Origin: Streptomyces bathyalis
GTDB lineage: Bacteria > Actinomycetota > Actinomycetes > Streptomycetales > Streptomycetaceae
Reading direction: 5' to 3'
DNA length: 64,000 bases
Assembly: GCF_015910445.1 (NCBI RefSeq)
Contig: NZ_CP048882.1
Location: 6,569,501 to 6,633,500 of the forward strand
Shown here: positions 7,496 to 15,594 of the stretch, in pieces
Layout of the letters: each line of letters begins with the position of its first letter
How positions within the stretch are numbered: the first letter of the stretch is position 1
Translations under genes and position numbers: made by a program
The notes under the pieces: generated by a model
Databases searched by the model: none
Told to the model about the DNA's origin: nothing
What the model saw: only the letters and a program-made list of their open reading frames with translations

Positions 7496-8830
7496 GTGAA
7501 CCAGTCGACCCCTGCACCGGCCGGTGGCGGAACGAGCGCCGAGAGTGAGGTCGTCGACCTCTGCCGTGACCTCATCAGGATCGACACCAGCAATTACGGC
7601 GGCAACGAGGGCCCCGGGGAGCGGGCGGCCGCCGAGTACGTCGCGGAGAAGCTCGCGGAGGTGGGTCTGGAACCGGAGATCTTCGAGTCCCGGCCCGGAC
7701 GCGCCTCCACGGTGGCCCGTATCGCCGGTGAGGACTCCTCCCGGCCCGCTCTGCTCATCCATGGACACACGGACGTCGTGCCCGCCAACGCGGAGGACTG
7801 GACGCACGACCCCTTCTCCGGGGAGATCGCCGACGGCTGCGTGTGGGGGCGCGGCGCCGTCGATATGAAGGACATGGACGCCATGACCCTCGCCGTCGTG
7901 CGGGAGCGGCTGCGCAGCGGTCGCAGGCCCCCGCGCGACGTAGTGCTCGCCTTCCTCGCGGACGAGGAGGCCGGCGGCATCTACGGGGCACGGCACCTCG
8001 TCGACAATCACCGCGACCTGTTCGACGGCGTGACCGAGGCGATCGGCGAGGTCGGCGGCTTCTCCTTCACCGTGAACGAGAACCTGCGCCTCTACCTGGT
8101 GGAGACGGCCCAGAAGGGCATGCACTGGATGCGGCTCACGGTCGACGGCACCGCCGGGCACGGCTCGATGACGAACAACGACAACGCCATCACCGAACTG
8201 TGCGAAGCCGTGGGCCGGTTGGGACGGCACAAGTTCCCCGTGCGCGTGACCAAGACCGTGCGTTCCTTCCTGGACGAACTCTCCGACGCCCTCGGCACCG
8301 AACTCGACCCCGAGGACATGGAGGAGACGCTCGCCAAGCTCGGCGGCATCGCGAAGATCATCGGTGCCACCCTGCAGAACACCGCGGCACCCACCCAGCT
8401 CGGCGCGGGCTACAAGGTCAACGTCATCCCGGGACAGGCCACCGCCCACGTCGACGGCCGCTTCCTGCCCGGACACGAGGAGGAGTTCCTCGCCGACCTG
8501 GATGCGGTCCTCGGGCCGCGCGTGCAGCGCGAGGACGTCCACTCCGACAAGGCGCTGGAGACCAGCTTCGACGGTGCGCTGGTGGACGCGATGCAGGCGT
8601 CCCTGAAGGCCGAGGACCCCGCTGCGAGGGCGGTCCCGTACATGCTCTCCGGCGGCACGGACGCCAAGTCCTTCGACGACCTGGGAATCCGCTGCTTCGG
8701 CTTCGCACCGCTGAAGCTGCCGCCGGAGCTCGACTTCGCGGGGATGTTCCACGGCGTCGACGAGCGGGTGCCGGTGGAGGGACTGAAGTTCGGTGTGCGC
8801 GTGCTCGACCGTTTCCTCGACCAGTGCTGA
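7496..8830 (+). CDS. M20-family metallopeptidase / deacylase
   Basis: 444 residues. Metal-ligand motifs of the M20 (ArgE/DapE/CPG2) family are all present: LLIHGHTDVVPA (His91, Asp93), GRGAVDMKD (Asp123), FLADEEAGG (Glu157-Glu158), and a C-terminal SGGTDAKSF segment. The inserted dimerisation domain occupies about 200-330. The family hydrolyses peptide or N-acyl bonds with two zinc ions. I chose GTG at 7496 because GAGGAGG sits 5 bases before it; an in-frame ATG at 7433 lacks a ribosome site. The gene is divergent from tRNA-Leu and monocistronic; a hairpin follows. Confidence 0.88.
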   Translation: MNQSTPAPAGGGTSAESEVVDLCRDLIRIDTSNYGGNEGPGERAAAEYVAEKLAEVGLEPEIFESRPGRASTVARIAGEDSSRPALLIHGHTDVVPANAEDWTHDPFSGEIADGCVWGRGAVDMKDMDAMTLAVVRERLRSGRRPPRDVVLAFLADEEAGGIYGARHLVDNHRDLFDGVTEAIGEVGGFSFTVNENLRLYLVETAQKGMHWMRLTVDGTAGHGSMTNNDNAITELCEAVGRLGRHKFPVRVTKTVRSFLDELSDALGTELDPEDMEETLAKLGGIAKIIGATLQNTAAPTQLGAGYKVNVIPGQATAHVDGRFLPGHEEEFLADLDAVLGPRVQREDVHSDKALETSFDGALVDAMQASLKAEDPAARAVPYMLSGGTDAKSFDDLGIRCFGFAPLKLPPELDFAGMFHGVDERVPVEGLKFGVRVLDRFLDQC

Positions 8831-8872
8831 ACCGACCGTTGCTGGTCCGATGCTGAGCTGAACCATCGCCAT

Positions 8873-8920
8873 GGGCGGGGGAGACCGCAGCCTTCGGGAG
8901 CTGCGTACTCTCTCCCGCCC
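8873..8920 (+). terminator. Terminator-like hairpin after the M20 peptidase
   Basis: GGGCGGGGGAGA (8873-8884) pairs with TCTCTCCCGCCC (8909-8920), 12 pairs including one G-T. An inner GCAGC/GCTGC hairpin with a CTTCGGGA loop stacks inside it. It begins 42 bases after the stop codon. Confidence 0.55.
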
Positions 8921-9065
8921 GCCCCTGCCGCAATTGAATTCGGCCTCCTGTGCGGGCGCGCCCGGAAAGGGTGAATGCCCGCGTCGGCTCGTACCCCGAT
9001 TCCCCCATCTTCGTTACAGGTGGTGCGGTTCGAGGTTTGAACTGCATGCCAACGAGGAGGAATTC

Positions 9066-9296
9066 ATGATCAAGAAGGTTGCCGCTGTCGCGGCTGCCGC
9101 AGGCGGTCTGGTGCTCGCGGGTGCGGGCATCGCCGCCGCCGACCAGGGCTTGCAGGGGGCCGCCGGGAACTCGCCCGGTCTGGTCTCCGGGAACAACATC
9201 CAGCTCCCGGTCGATGTCTCCGCGAACGCCTGCGGCAACACGGTCTCCGTGATCGGGTACATGAACCCGGCCGACGGCACCACCTGCACCGACTGA
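9066..9296 (+). CDS. Short chaplin
   Basis: 76 residues: a cleavable signal peptide (MIKKVAAVAAAAGG... to about residue 26) and a single chaplin domain, with GNSPGLVSGNNIQLPVDV, NACGNTVSVIGYMNPADG and two cysteines that form the usual disulfide. Chaplins are secreted, assemble into amyloid-like fibrils, and make aerial hyphae and spores hydrophobic. The ATG at 9066 has AGGAGG 6 bases upstream; a longer in-frame extension from 8871 is not needed. It sits directly before a long, sortase-anchored chaplin, the same arrangement as chpH and chpC in S. coelicolor. Confidence 0.93.
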   Translation: MIKKVAAVAAAAGGLVLAGAGIAAADQGLQGAAGNSPGLVSGNNIQLPVDVSANACGNTVSVIGYMNPADGTTCTD

Positions 9297-9473
9297 GGTC
9301 ATCCCTCAACAGCATGAGGAAGTGAAGCCCGGACGGCGAGGCGCGTCGTATGCGCAGCCTGCGTCCCGTCCGGCCTTTCCGGGGGGCGGATGCGAGAGAT
9401 CAACGAATCCACTCCCCCTTTGTGTGCCCTTGTAACACCCACTGGCAGAAAGCAAGGCAGGGGAATCAGAACC

Positions 9474-10172
9474 ATGCGACAGGTCACAAGAAAAGGCCTG
9501 ATCACCGTGGCCGCGGCGGGCGGCGTGCTCGCCACGTTCTCGGGAGGTACGGCGTTCGCGGACTCGGCGGTTCAAGGAAACGCCGGGAACTCGCCCGGAG
9601 CGGTTTCGGGCAACAACGTCCAGGCGCCCGTCAACGTGCCGGTCAACGTGTGCGGCAACACCGTGAGCGTCATCGGGGCGCTCAACCCGGCGTCGGGCAC
9701 CAGCTGCGGCGACAGCGGGTCGACACGGGTCAGCGGCAGCAGCGGGCGTTCGCAGGGCATCGGCTCCGGGAACAACATCCAGGCCCCGGTCGACGTCCCG
9801 GTCAACGTGTGCGGCAACGGCATCAGCGCGATCAGTGCGCTCAGCTACGCATCGGCTGACTGCGGTGGCGCCTCCGACACGACGCCGCCCGGCGACGACG
9901 AGCCGGAGAACCCGGGCGACCCCGGGCCGGACAACCCGGGCGACGATGGCCCTGGCAACCCGGGCGATGACGGTCCCGGCAACCCCGGTGACGGCTCCGG
10001 GGGCTCTGACGGCGTCGATCAGACCTCAGACGTGCGGACCCAGTCCGAGCCGGGCGAGCTGGCGCACACCGGCGCCGGCGAGATGGTCGGCATCGGCCTG
10101 CCGGTCAGCGCGGGTCTGCTGGTCGGCGGTTTCGTCCTCTACCGTCGTGCCGCGCGGCTTGCGCGGCGCTGA
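9474..10172 (+). CDS. Long chaplin with sortase signal
   Basis: 232 residues. After a signal peptide (to about residue 29) come two chaplin domains (about 31-78 and 88-130), each with GNNVQAPV/GNNIQAPV and NVCGN motifs and paired cysteines. A Pro-Gly-Asp-rich wall-spanning linker (NPGDDGPGNPGDDGPG, 145-175) follows, then a sorting signal: LAHTG (196-200), a hydrophobic helix and a positively charged end RRAARLARR. LAxTG is the class E sortase motif, so the protein is likely linked to peptidoglycan and anchors short chaplins. The ATG at 9474 follows GGGGA; it begins 177 bases after the short chaplin. Confidence 0.93.
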   Translation: MRQVTRKGLITVAAAGGVLATFSGGTAFADSAVQGNAGNSPGAVSGNNVQAPVNVPVNVCGNTVSVIGALNPASGTSCGDSGSTRVSGSSGRSQGIGSGNNIQAPVDVPVNVCGNGISAISALSYASADCGGASDTTPPGDDEPENPGDPGPDNPGDDGPGNPGDDGPGNPGDGSGGSDGVDQTSDVRTQSEPGELAHTGAGEMVGIGLPVSAGLLVGGFVLYRRAARLARR

Positions 10173-10189
10173 GTAGAGACAGCCTGAAA

Positions 10190-10233
10190 GGCGGCGGAGC
10201 GGGCACCACACGGGTGGGGCCCGTTCCGCCGCC
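10190..10233 (+). terminator. Terminator after the long chaplin
   Basis: GGCGGCGGAGCGGGC (10190-10204) pairs with GCCCGTTCCGCCGCC (10219-10233): 15 pairs with one G-T. It starts 17 bases after the stop codon and also lies downstream of the convergent DUF5703 gene. Confidence 0.7.
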
Positions 10234-10263
10234 CAGTCCCGTTGCCTCCCCCGGTCAGGAGGC

Positions 10264-10452
10264 TCACCAGGTCGCGTGCAGCTGGCGGATGATCCGGCGG
10301 CGCAGCCGCACTCTGCGGCTGCCGTCTGGATAAAGCCGTGTGCGGGCCAACTCCCAGTGCCCGTACTCGGCATGGTCGGTCAGAAGTCGGGTCGCGGCCT
10401 TGCGGGACACCCCGCGAGGTACGTACACATCGCGAAATTCGTATTCCGGCAT
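10264..10452 (-). CDS. DUF5703 family small protein
   Basis: 62 residues, MPEYEFRDVYVPRGVSRKAA through RRVRLRRRIIRQLHATW, strongly basic at the C-terminus. This matches the small, highly conserved Streptomyces family DUF5703, whose function is unknown. It is divergent from the acidic protein at 10500, the two starts being only 47 bases apart, so their promoters must overlap. Confidence 0.8.
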   Translation of the reverse strand: MPEYEFRDVYVPRGVSRKAATRLLTDHAEYGHWELARTRLYPDGSRRVRLRRRIIRQLHATW

Positions 10453-10499
10453 CTCATCTATTGTGCGGGCAGAGGACCGATCCGGATAGCGTCTGCACT

Positions 10500-11171
10500 A
10501 TGTCTGATGCTGAGCAGCCCACCGCTGCCGACGTACGCGCCGCCGCCGAAGCGGTGAAAGACGCGCTGGACCGGCACCTCGAAGCGGTCGAGCGAAGGGC
10601 GGAGGGCGCCGGGAAAGACGCCGGGAACGGCGCCGCCGACAGCGCCGTCTACGCCGCGTTCGACGAACTGGCCGCGGCGGGCGAGGCCTACGACGAGCTG
10701 CTCTACGAAACCTACGACGAGGTCACTCCATTCGAGATCCCCGGCGGCGATTCGATGCCCGCCTACACGGGTCCGGAGATCCCCAGCGCGCTGACAGTGC
10801 TGATCCGGCGCGACTACACCGTCCTGGAACCGCAGCGGCTGCTCGCCCAGGCCCAGCGCGTCACCGACCTCGACCCGGACTCGGCGGACGAGGACAGCCC
10901 CGCGGCAGCATCGGCGGGCAGCAGCGTGCCCGCCGCGCTCGGCGTCCTCTTCGGGGAGTACGAGGCCGACGAGATCGCCACCCGGCACAAGGAGTTCGGC
11001 CTCGAGGAGGGCGACTCGACGCTGTGGGTGGCGGCAGCCGAGGAACCGGCTGAACCGGGGGAGTGGCTGACCGCGCCGTTCGAGCAGGCCGACCCCGAAC
11101 GGGTGATCTGCCGCTTCGACGTCAGCGCCGTCTTCGACGAGGCCGACATCGAGCTGGACGACGAAGAGTGA
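10500..11171 (+). CDS. Acidic conserved actinobacterial protein, unknown function
   Basis: 223 residues from ATG 10500, rich in Glu, Asp and Ala, with no membrane segment or signal. The N-terminal third looks alpha-helical (AEAVKDALDRHLEAVERRAEG). A central ALTVLIRRDYTVLEPQRLL block follows, and the C-terminus ends FDEADIELDDEE. No ribosome site precedes the ATG; a possible -10 (TAGCGT, 10487-10492) lies 7 bases upstream, so the mRNA may be leaderless. An upstream in-frame extension to 10338 overlaps the divergent gene and is rejected. I cannot assign a function. Confidence 0.75.
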   Translation: MSDAEQPTAADVRAAAEAVKDALDRHLEAVERRAEGAGKDAGNGAADSAVYAAFDELAAAGEAYDELLYETYDEVTPFEIPGGDSMPAYTGPEIPSALTVLIRRDYTVLEPQRLLAQAQRVTDLDPDSADEDSPAAASAGSSVPAALGVLFGEYEADEIATRHKEFGLEEGDSTLWVAAAEEPAEPGEWLTAPFEQADPERVICRFDVSAVFDEADIELDDEE

Positions 11172-11252
11172 CCGCAGGGGCGGCGCCGCGGTGAAGAGGC
11201 CCCGCAAGGGTTGCCGCCACCGCTGCGTCCGCTCGTGCTGTGACGGCCCGTT

Positions 11253-13295
11253 CTACGCCGGGCCGTCCTGCGCCTGATCCTCCTGGCCACTGGACCCGGC
11301 CGGCTCCGCCGCGGCGGTCCGGGCGGCCTCCGCCGCGCGGGCGGACTGCGTCAGCAGGGCCCGCAGCCGCGTCGTGCGGGCCGGCGCCGTCACCGAGGCG
11401 ACAGCCTTCGGGAGCGCGTCCTCCACGCCGTGGACGACGGACAGATGCCGCTCACCCCGCCCGAAGGCGGTGTAGACCCACTCCCGGGAGAGATCCGAGG
11501 CCGCGTCGCCCGGCAGTACCGCAACGACGGCGGGCCAGCTCATGCCGACCGCCTGATGGGCCGTGACCGCCCAGCCGTGCCGGACCTCCTCCGTGACACG
11601 CTCACGCGCGACGACGACGCTCTCTCCCGTGGCCGTGTGCTCCAGCCGCAGCCCGTCCTCCTCGCCGGAGACGACCACCGCCGGTGTCACCCGGCCGCGT
11701 GAGGGCGTGTGGACGACGCGGTCTCCGGGGTCGAAGCCGTCGAAGCGCCCGGGGCCGGGATGGAGCCGCTCCTTGAGGGCGGCGTTCAGCGCCCGGGTGC
11801 CCGCGGATCCGCCGTGCCCGGTGGTGATCACCTGGGTGTCGCCGGAGGGGACACCGATCGCCCGGGGCACCGAGTCGGCGACCAGCTGGACGGTGCGGTG
11901 CACGGCCTCACCCGCGTCACGCACCGGAACGATGACGACCTCCTTGCCGGGGGCGTCGACCTGGTTCAGCTCGCCGATGCCGATGCCGGAGACGAGTTCG
12001 CCGACGGGGCCCGGGTCCGGCGTGCGCGAGGCGATGCGCGGACAGGCGCCGGAGGAGAGGACGTCGGCGAAGACCTGGCCCGGTCCGGCGGAGCCGAGGA
12101 CGTTCGGATCCCCGCTCAGCACCAGCCGTGCCCCGTCCGGCAGGGACTCCACCAGAGCCGCGGCGGTCTCCGCGTCGAGCTGCGGGGCGTCGCAGACGAT
12201 CAGGAGATCGAGCGCCCAGGCTCCCTCCTCGTCCCGGCCCGGCCCTTCGCGGCCGTCGAGCAGCCCGGGGACCGTGACGACCGCCGGGCGCGCCTGTTCG
12301 CTTCCGCTCCCGTCCGTGTCGCCGGAGCCCGGCAGCAGGCGCCGGAGCCGGTCTCGTCCGCTCGTGCTGTGCGTCGCGGCGCAGGCGCGGAGCCCCAACT
12401 GCCCGGCGGCGGCGAGCAGAGCGGCCGGTTCGGCGCGGGCGGCCTCGCCGCCGGTGTGCGCGACCAGGCCGTGTCCGGCCACCGCGCGGATCAGTTCCGC
12501 GGCGGACGGCGAGGGCGCAGCCGCGGCGACGGCCTCCCAAGCCTCGGGTCCCGCAGCGGACTCCTCGTCCGATGTGCTCTGCTGGGCGGCGGCGCTGATC
12601 ACCCGCCCGAGCCCGTCCGCAAGGCTCTCCTCCGCCAGCGCATAGCGGTCCAGGCCCAGCAGAAGCCGTACGGGCCGTTCCTCCGGCTCGTCCTGGCCCG
12701 GTGCCGGAACCCCGCCCTGTGGCATGGCGTCCAGTGCGTCCTCGAAGACGAGAACGGCACCCGCGTCGACGGCCGAACGCACCGCCTCGTCCGGCTCCGG
12801 AACCGCGTATCCGGAGAGGCCCTTGGAGAGGGCGGCGGGCTCCAGGGCCGTGTGCCCCGCCAGCGCCGCACGCTCCAGCAGCCACAACACCAGCGCCTGG
12901 GTGCGCCGTTCGTCCCCGGGGCCGCCCGCCTCGCCGAGCAGTGCGCGGGCGAATCCGTCAGCCTGCTCGGGCCGCACGCCCGGAACGGCCAGCAGCTGCC
13001 ACGGGTCGGAGCGCAGCAGTTCGGCTGCCTGTTCGCCGAGAACCTCGGCCACGCGCGGGGCCAGCGCATCCGGTGCGCCGCCCTCTGCCAGCACCTCGGG
13101 CAGCTCGTCGGGGACGGTGACGGGGCCGCGCCGGGCAACGGCGCCCGGCGGTGCCGGCCTTGGAGCGGTGGGTGCTGCGGGGCGGGGTGCGGCCTGCGGC
13201 TGAGCGGACTCGGTGAAGAAGGACGCGGCGGAGCGCTCGCCGCTCTCCACCGCCCTTACCGCCGCGAGGAGTTCGGCTGCCTTGTCGTCCGTCAC
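11253..13295 (-). CDS. RecD2-like helix-hairpin-helix protein with eroded P-loop
   Basis: 680 residues. An N-terminal helix-hairpin-helix segment (SDPWQLLAVPGVRPEQADGF, about 96-115) resembles the RecD2 N-terminus. The first AAA-like core has VAHTGGEAARAEPAALLAAA where a Walker A (GxxGxGKT) should be, so the lysine and the Thr/Ser are missing. A Walker-B-like DLLIVCDAPQLD and motif-III-like ARLVLSGDPNVLGSAGPG follow. The C-terminal helicase half is kept (DRVVHTPSRGR, GWAVTAHQAVGMSWPAVV near 600). It therefore looks like an inactive or nucleotide-independent relative of a 5'-3' DNA helicase. GTG start overlaps the stop of the upstream aldo/keto reductase by 4 bases (GTGA), so the two are coupled. 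Confidence 0.75.
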   Translation of the reverse strand: MTDDKAAELLAAVRAVESGERSAASFFTESAQPQAAPRPAAPTAPRPAPPGAVARRGPVTVPDELPEVLAEGGAPDALAPRVAEVLGEQAAELLRSDPWQLLAVPGVRPEQADGFARALLGEAGGPGDERRTQALVLWLLERAALAGHTALEPAALSKGLSGYAVPEPDEAVRSAVDAGAVLVFEDALDAMPQGGVPAPGQDEPEERPVRLLLGLDRYALAEESLADGLGRVISAAAQQSTSDEESAAGPEAWEAVAAAAPSPSAAELIRAVAGHGLVAHTGGEAARAEPAALLAAAGQLGLRACAATHSTSGRDRLRRLLPGSGDTDGSGSEQARPAVVTVPGLLDGREGPGRDEEGAWALDLLIVCDAPQLDAETAAALVESLPDGARLVLSGDPNVLGSAGPGQVFADVLSSGACPRIASRTPDPGPVGELVSGIGIGELNQVDAPGKEVVIVPVRDAGEAVHRTVQLVADSVPRAIGVPSGDTQVITTGHGGSAGTRALNAALKERLHPGPGRFDGFDPGDRVVHTPSRGRVTPAVVVSGEEDGLRLEHTATGESVVVARERVTEEVRHGWAVTAHQAVGMSWPAVVAVLPGDAASDLSREWVYTAFGRGERHLSVVHGVEDALPKAVASVTAPARTTRLRALLTQSARAAEAARTAAAEPAGSSGQEDQAQDGPA

Positions 13296-14278
13296 AGCTC
13301 GCTCCAGTCCTGGTCGGGGTAACGGTGCACCGGCGCCGAGACATCGTCCAGCGCGCGGCAGATCTCATCAGGAAGAGTAAGGGCCTCCACTGACAGTGCC
13401 TGGGTGAGCTGTGCGGCCGTGCGCGCACCGATGATCGGTGCCGTGACTCCCGGCCGGTCCCGTACCCAGGCCAGAGCGACCTGCAGCGGTGAGACGGCCA
13501 GGCCGTCGGCCGCCGTGGAGACGGCGTCGACGATCAGGCCGGCGGTTTCGTCGAGGTAGGGCGCGACGAACGGTGCCAGGTGCTCGGAGGCTCCGCGCGA
13601 GTCCTCCGGCGGTTCGGAGCGGCGGTACTTGCCGGTGAGCACGCCCCTTCCCAGCGGTGAGGAGGGCAGCAGCCCGAGGCCCAAGTCGAGGGCGGCGGGC
13701 AGCAGTTCACGCTCAACGCCACGCTGGAGCAGCGAGTATTCCATCTGGGTGCTCGCCAGCCGGGCGCGCACACCGGGGGCGGCGAGCTGCCAGGTCGCGG
13801 CCTTGGCGAGCTGCCAGCCGCTGAAGTTGGAGACACCCACGTAGCGCGCGCGGCCGGTGCTGACCGCGATGTCCAGGGCCTGGAGCGTCTCGTCCAGCGG
13901 TGTCGCCGGGTCGAACGCGTGCACCTGCCACAGGTCGACGTAGTCGGTGCGCAGCCTCTCCAACGACGCGTCGAGTGCGGCGAGGAGGTGCCCGCGCGAG
14001 CAGTCGAAGCGGCGGTCGGGGTCGGGAACGCTTCCCGCCTTGGTGGCGATCACGATGTCCCGCCGCGGCACGAGCCCTTCCAGCAGCCTGCCCAGGAGGT
14101 ACTCGGCACCGCCGTCCCCGTAGACGTCGGCCGTGTCGACGAGCGTGCCGCCGGCCTCCCAGAACGTCTTGAGCTGATCTGCCGCGTCCCTCTCGCCGGT
14201 GTCCCGGGCCCATGTGAGGGTGCCGAGGCCGATTCGGGATACGCGCAGGCCGGTACGGCCGAGGTGCCTTGCCTCCAT
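13292..14278 (-). CDS. Aldo/keto reductase
   Basis: 328 residues. The AKR catalytic tetrad is visible: Asp48 and Tyr53 in LVDTADVYGDGG, Lys80 in VIATKAGS and His120 in DLWQVHAFD. The C-terminal APIIGARTAAQL segment matches the NADPH-binding end. It reduces aldehydes or ketones with NADPH; the substrate is unknown. It is the upstream gene of a two-gene operon with the RecD-like protein (4-base overlap), and divergent from the F420-type oxidoreductase. Confidence 0.9.
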   Translation of the reverse strand: MEARHLGRTGLRVSRIGLGTLTWARDTGERDAADQLKTFWEAGGTLVDTADVYGDGGAEYLLGRLLEGLVPRRDIVIATKAGSVPDPDRRFDCSRGHLLAALDASLERLRTDYVDLWQVHAFDPATPLDETLQALDIAVSTGRARYVGVSNFSGWQLAKAATWQLAAPGVRARLASTQMEYSLLQRGVERELLPAALDLGLGLLPSSPLGRGVLTGKYRRSEPPEDSRGASEHLAPFVAPYLDETAGLIVDAVSTAADGLAVSPLQVALAWVRDRPGVTAPIIGARTAAQLTQALSVEALTLPDEICRALDDVSAPVHRYPDQDWSEL

Positions 14279-14283
14279 GGGCG

Positions 14284-14313
14284 TTGAGGTTACTTGCGGG
14301 CGCGCGCTAGAGT
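14284..14313 (+). promoter_or_regulatory. Promoter of the LLM-class oxidoreductase
   Basis: TTGAGG (14284-14289), an 18-base spacer and TAGAGT (14308-14313) fit a SigA/HrdB-type promoter. Start of transcription would be near 14320, 34 bases before the ATG and just upstream of a perfect palindrome. Confidence 0.5.
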
Positions 14314-14329
14314 CCCCGGGACAGCGACG

Positions 14330-14343
14330 TTACTGATCAGTAA
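14330..14343. promoter_or_regulatory. Perfect palindrome, likely operator
   Basis: TTACTGATCAGTAA is a perfect 14-base palindrome at about +10 to +24 of the predicted transcript, immediately before the ribosome site (GGGGG) of the gene at 14354. Symmetry, A/T content and position suit a TetR-type or similar repressor site. No regulator gene is adjacent. Confidence 0.5.
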
Positions 14344-14353
14344 GGGGGCCCGT

Positions 14354-15424
14354 ATGAGGCTCGGTATCAACCTCGGCTACTGGGGTGCGGGGATGGACGC
14401 GGACAACCTCGCCGTCGCCCAGGAAGCGGACCGTCTGGGCTACTCGGTCTGCTGGGCGGCCGAAGCCTACGGCTCCGACGCCCCCACCGTCCTGTCCTGG
14501 GTCGCCGCGCAGACCGAGCGCATCGACGTCGGGTCCGGCATCTTCCAGATCCCCGCCCGTACACCCGCGATGACCGCCATGACGGCGGCCACGCTCGACT
14601 CCCTCTCCGGGGGGCGCTTCCGGCTGGGCCTCGGCGTCTCCGGCCCGCAGGTCTCGGAGGGCTGGTACGGCGTGAAGTTCGACAAGCCGCTCTCCCGGAC
14701 CCGCGAGTACGCCGAGATCATCCGCAAGGCCATGTCCCGCGAGCGCCTCAGCCACCAGGGCCAGCACTGGACCCTGCCGCTGCCCGACGGACCGGGCAAG
14801 CCCATCAAGCTCACCGTGCACCCGGTGCGCGAGGAGATCCCGCTCTACATAGCCGCGATCGGCCCCAAGAACCTGGAGCAGACCGGCGAGATCGCGGACG
14901 GCGCGCTGCTGATCTTCTTCTCGCCCGAGCACGCCGAGGACACCACGCTGCGGCATCTGCGCGCCGGGCGTGAGAAGGCCGGCAAGGGCACCGCCGAGGG
15001 CGGAGGGCTCGCGGGCTTCGACGTCTGCCCGACCGTCCCCATGGCGGTGGGGGAGGACATCCACGCGCTGGCCGACACGTTCCGCCCGTACACGGCGCTG
15101 TACGTCGGCGGCATGGGCAGCCGAAAGCAGAACTTCTACAACCGGCTGGCGCAGCGCATGGGTTACGAGCGGGAGGCCGCCGAGATCCAGGACAAGTACC
15201 TGGCGGGCGAGAAGGACGCGGCGGCCGCGGCGGTGCCGCACGAACTCATCGACTCCACCACGCTCCTCGGTCCCGTCGGCCGCATCGCCGACAGGATGCG
15301 CGCCTACGCCGAGGCCGGAGTGACCACTCTCTCCCTCGCCCCCGCGGGCTTCTCGCTCGACGAGCGCATCGCCGGACTGCGGGCGGGAGTCGAAGCGCTG
15401 GAGAAGGCCGGAGTGGCCTCGTAG
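14354..15424 (+). CDS. LLM-class F420-dependent oxidoreductase
   Basis: 356 residues of luciferase-like (beta/alpha)8 fold: MRLGINLGYWGAG at the start, then DVGSGIFQIPARTPAMTAM and SGGRFRLGLGVSGPQVSEGW, which are hallmarks of F420-dependent enzymes such as methylene-tetrahydromethanopterin reductase relatives. The cofactor is likely F420, common in actinobacteria; the substrate is unknown. ATG 14354 is preferred to an upstream in-frame ATG at 14294, which lies within the promoter. Probably regulated through the palindrome just upstream. Confidence 0.88.
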   Translation: MRLGINLGYWGAGMDADNLAVAQEADRLGYSVCWAAEAYGSDAPTVLSWVAAQTERIDVGSGIFQIPARTPAMTAMTAATLDSLSGGRFRLGLGVSGPQVSEGWYGVKFDKPLSRTREYAEIIRKAMSRERLSHQGQHWTLPLPDGPGKPIKLTVHPVREEIPLYIAAIGPKNLEQTGEIADGALLIFFSPEHAEDTTLRHLRAGREKAGKGTAEGGGLAGFDVCPTVPMAVGEDIHALADTFRPYTALYVGGMGSRKQNFYNRLAQRMGYEREAAEIQDKYLAGEKDAAAAAVPHELIDSTTLLGPVGRIADRMRAYAEAGVTTLSLAPAGFSLDERIAGLRAGVEALEKAGVAS

Positions 15425-15448
15425 CAAAGGCCCCTGCGGGCATGCCGA

Positions 15449-15489
15449 CGGCCGTGGAGGGGGCTCGGGGGTCTTCCCCGCCACGGCCG
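15449..15489. terminator. Hairpin between convergent LLM oxidoreductase and corA
   Basis: CGGCCGTGG (15449-15457) pairs with CCACGGCCG (15481-15489), and an inner CGGGG/CCCCG pair narrows the loop. Lies 25 bases after the oxidoreductase stop and may serve both genes. Confidence 0.5.
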
Positions 15490-15594
15490 CTACGCATCTC
15501 AACGCGCCACCTGCGCAAGGGTTACGCACCCATGCGCCGTCCTGCCCGCGAGTCGTCCACGGCGCGGCCGTCCGCCGGTGTCGCGGACGCGCCG

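Noticed and set aside
9920..9990. Repeat array or CRISPR in the long chaplin gene
   Set aside because: The short repeats encode the Pro-Gly-Asp linker, vary in spacing, and have no spacer-repeat pattern.
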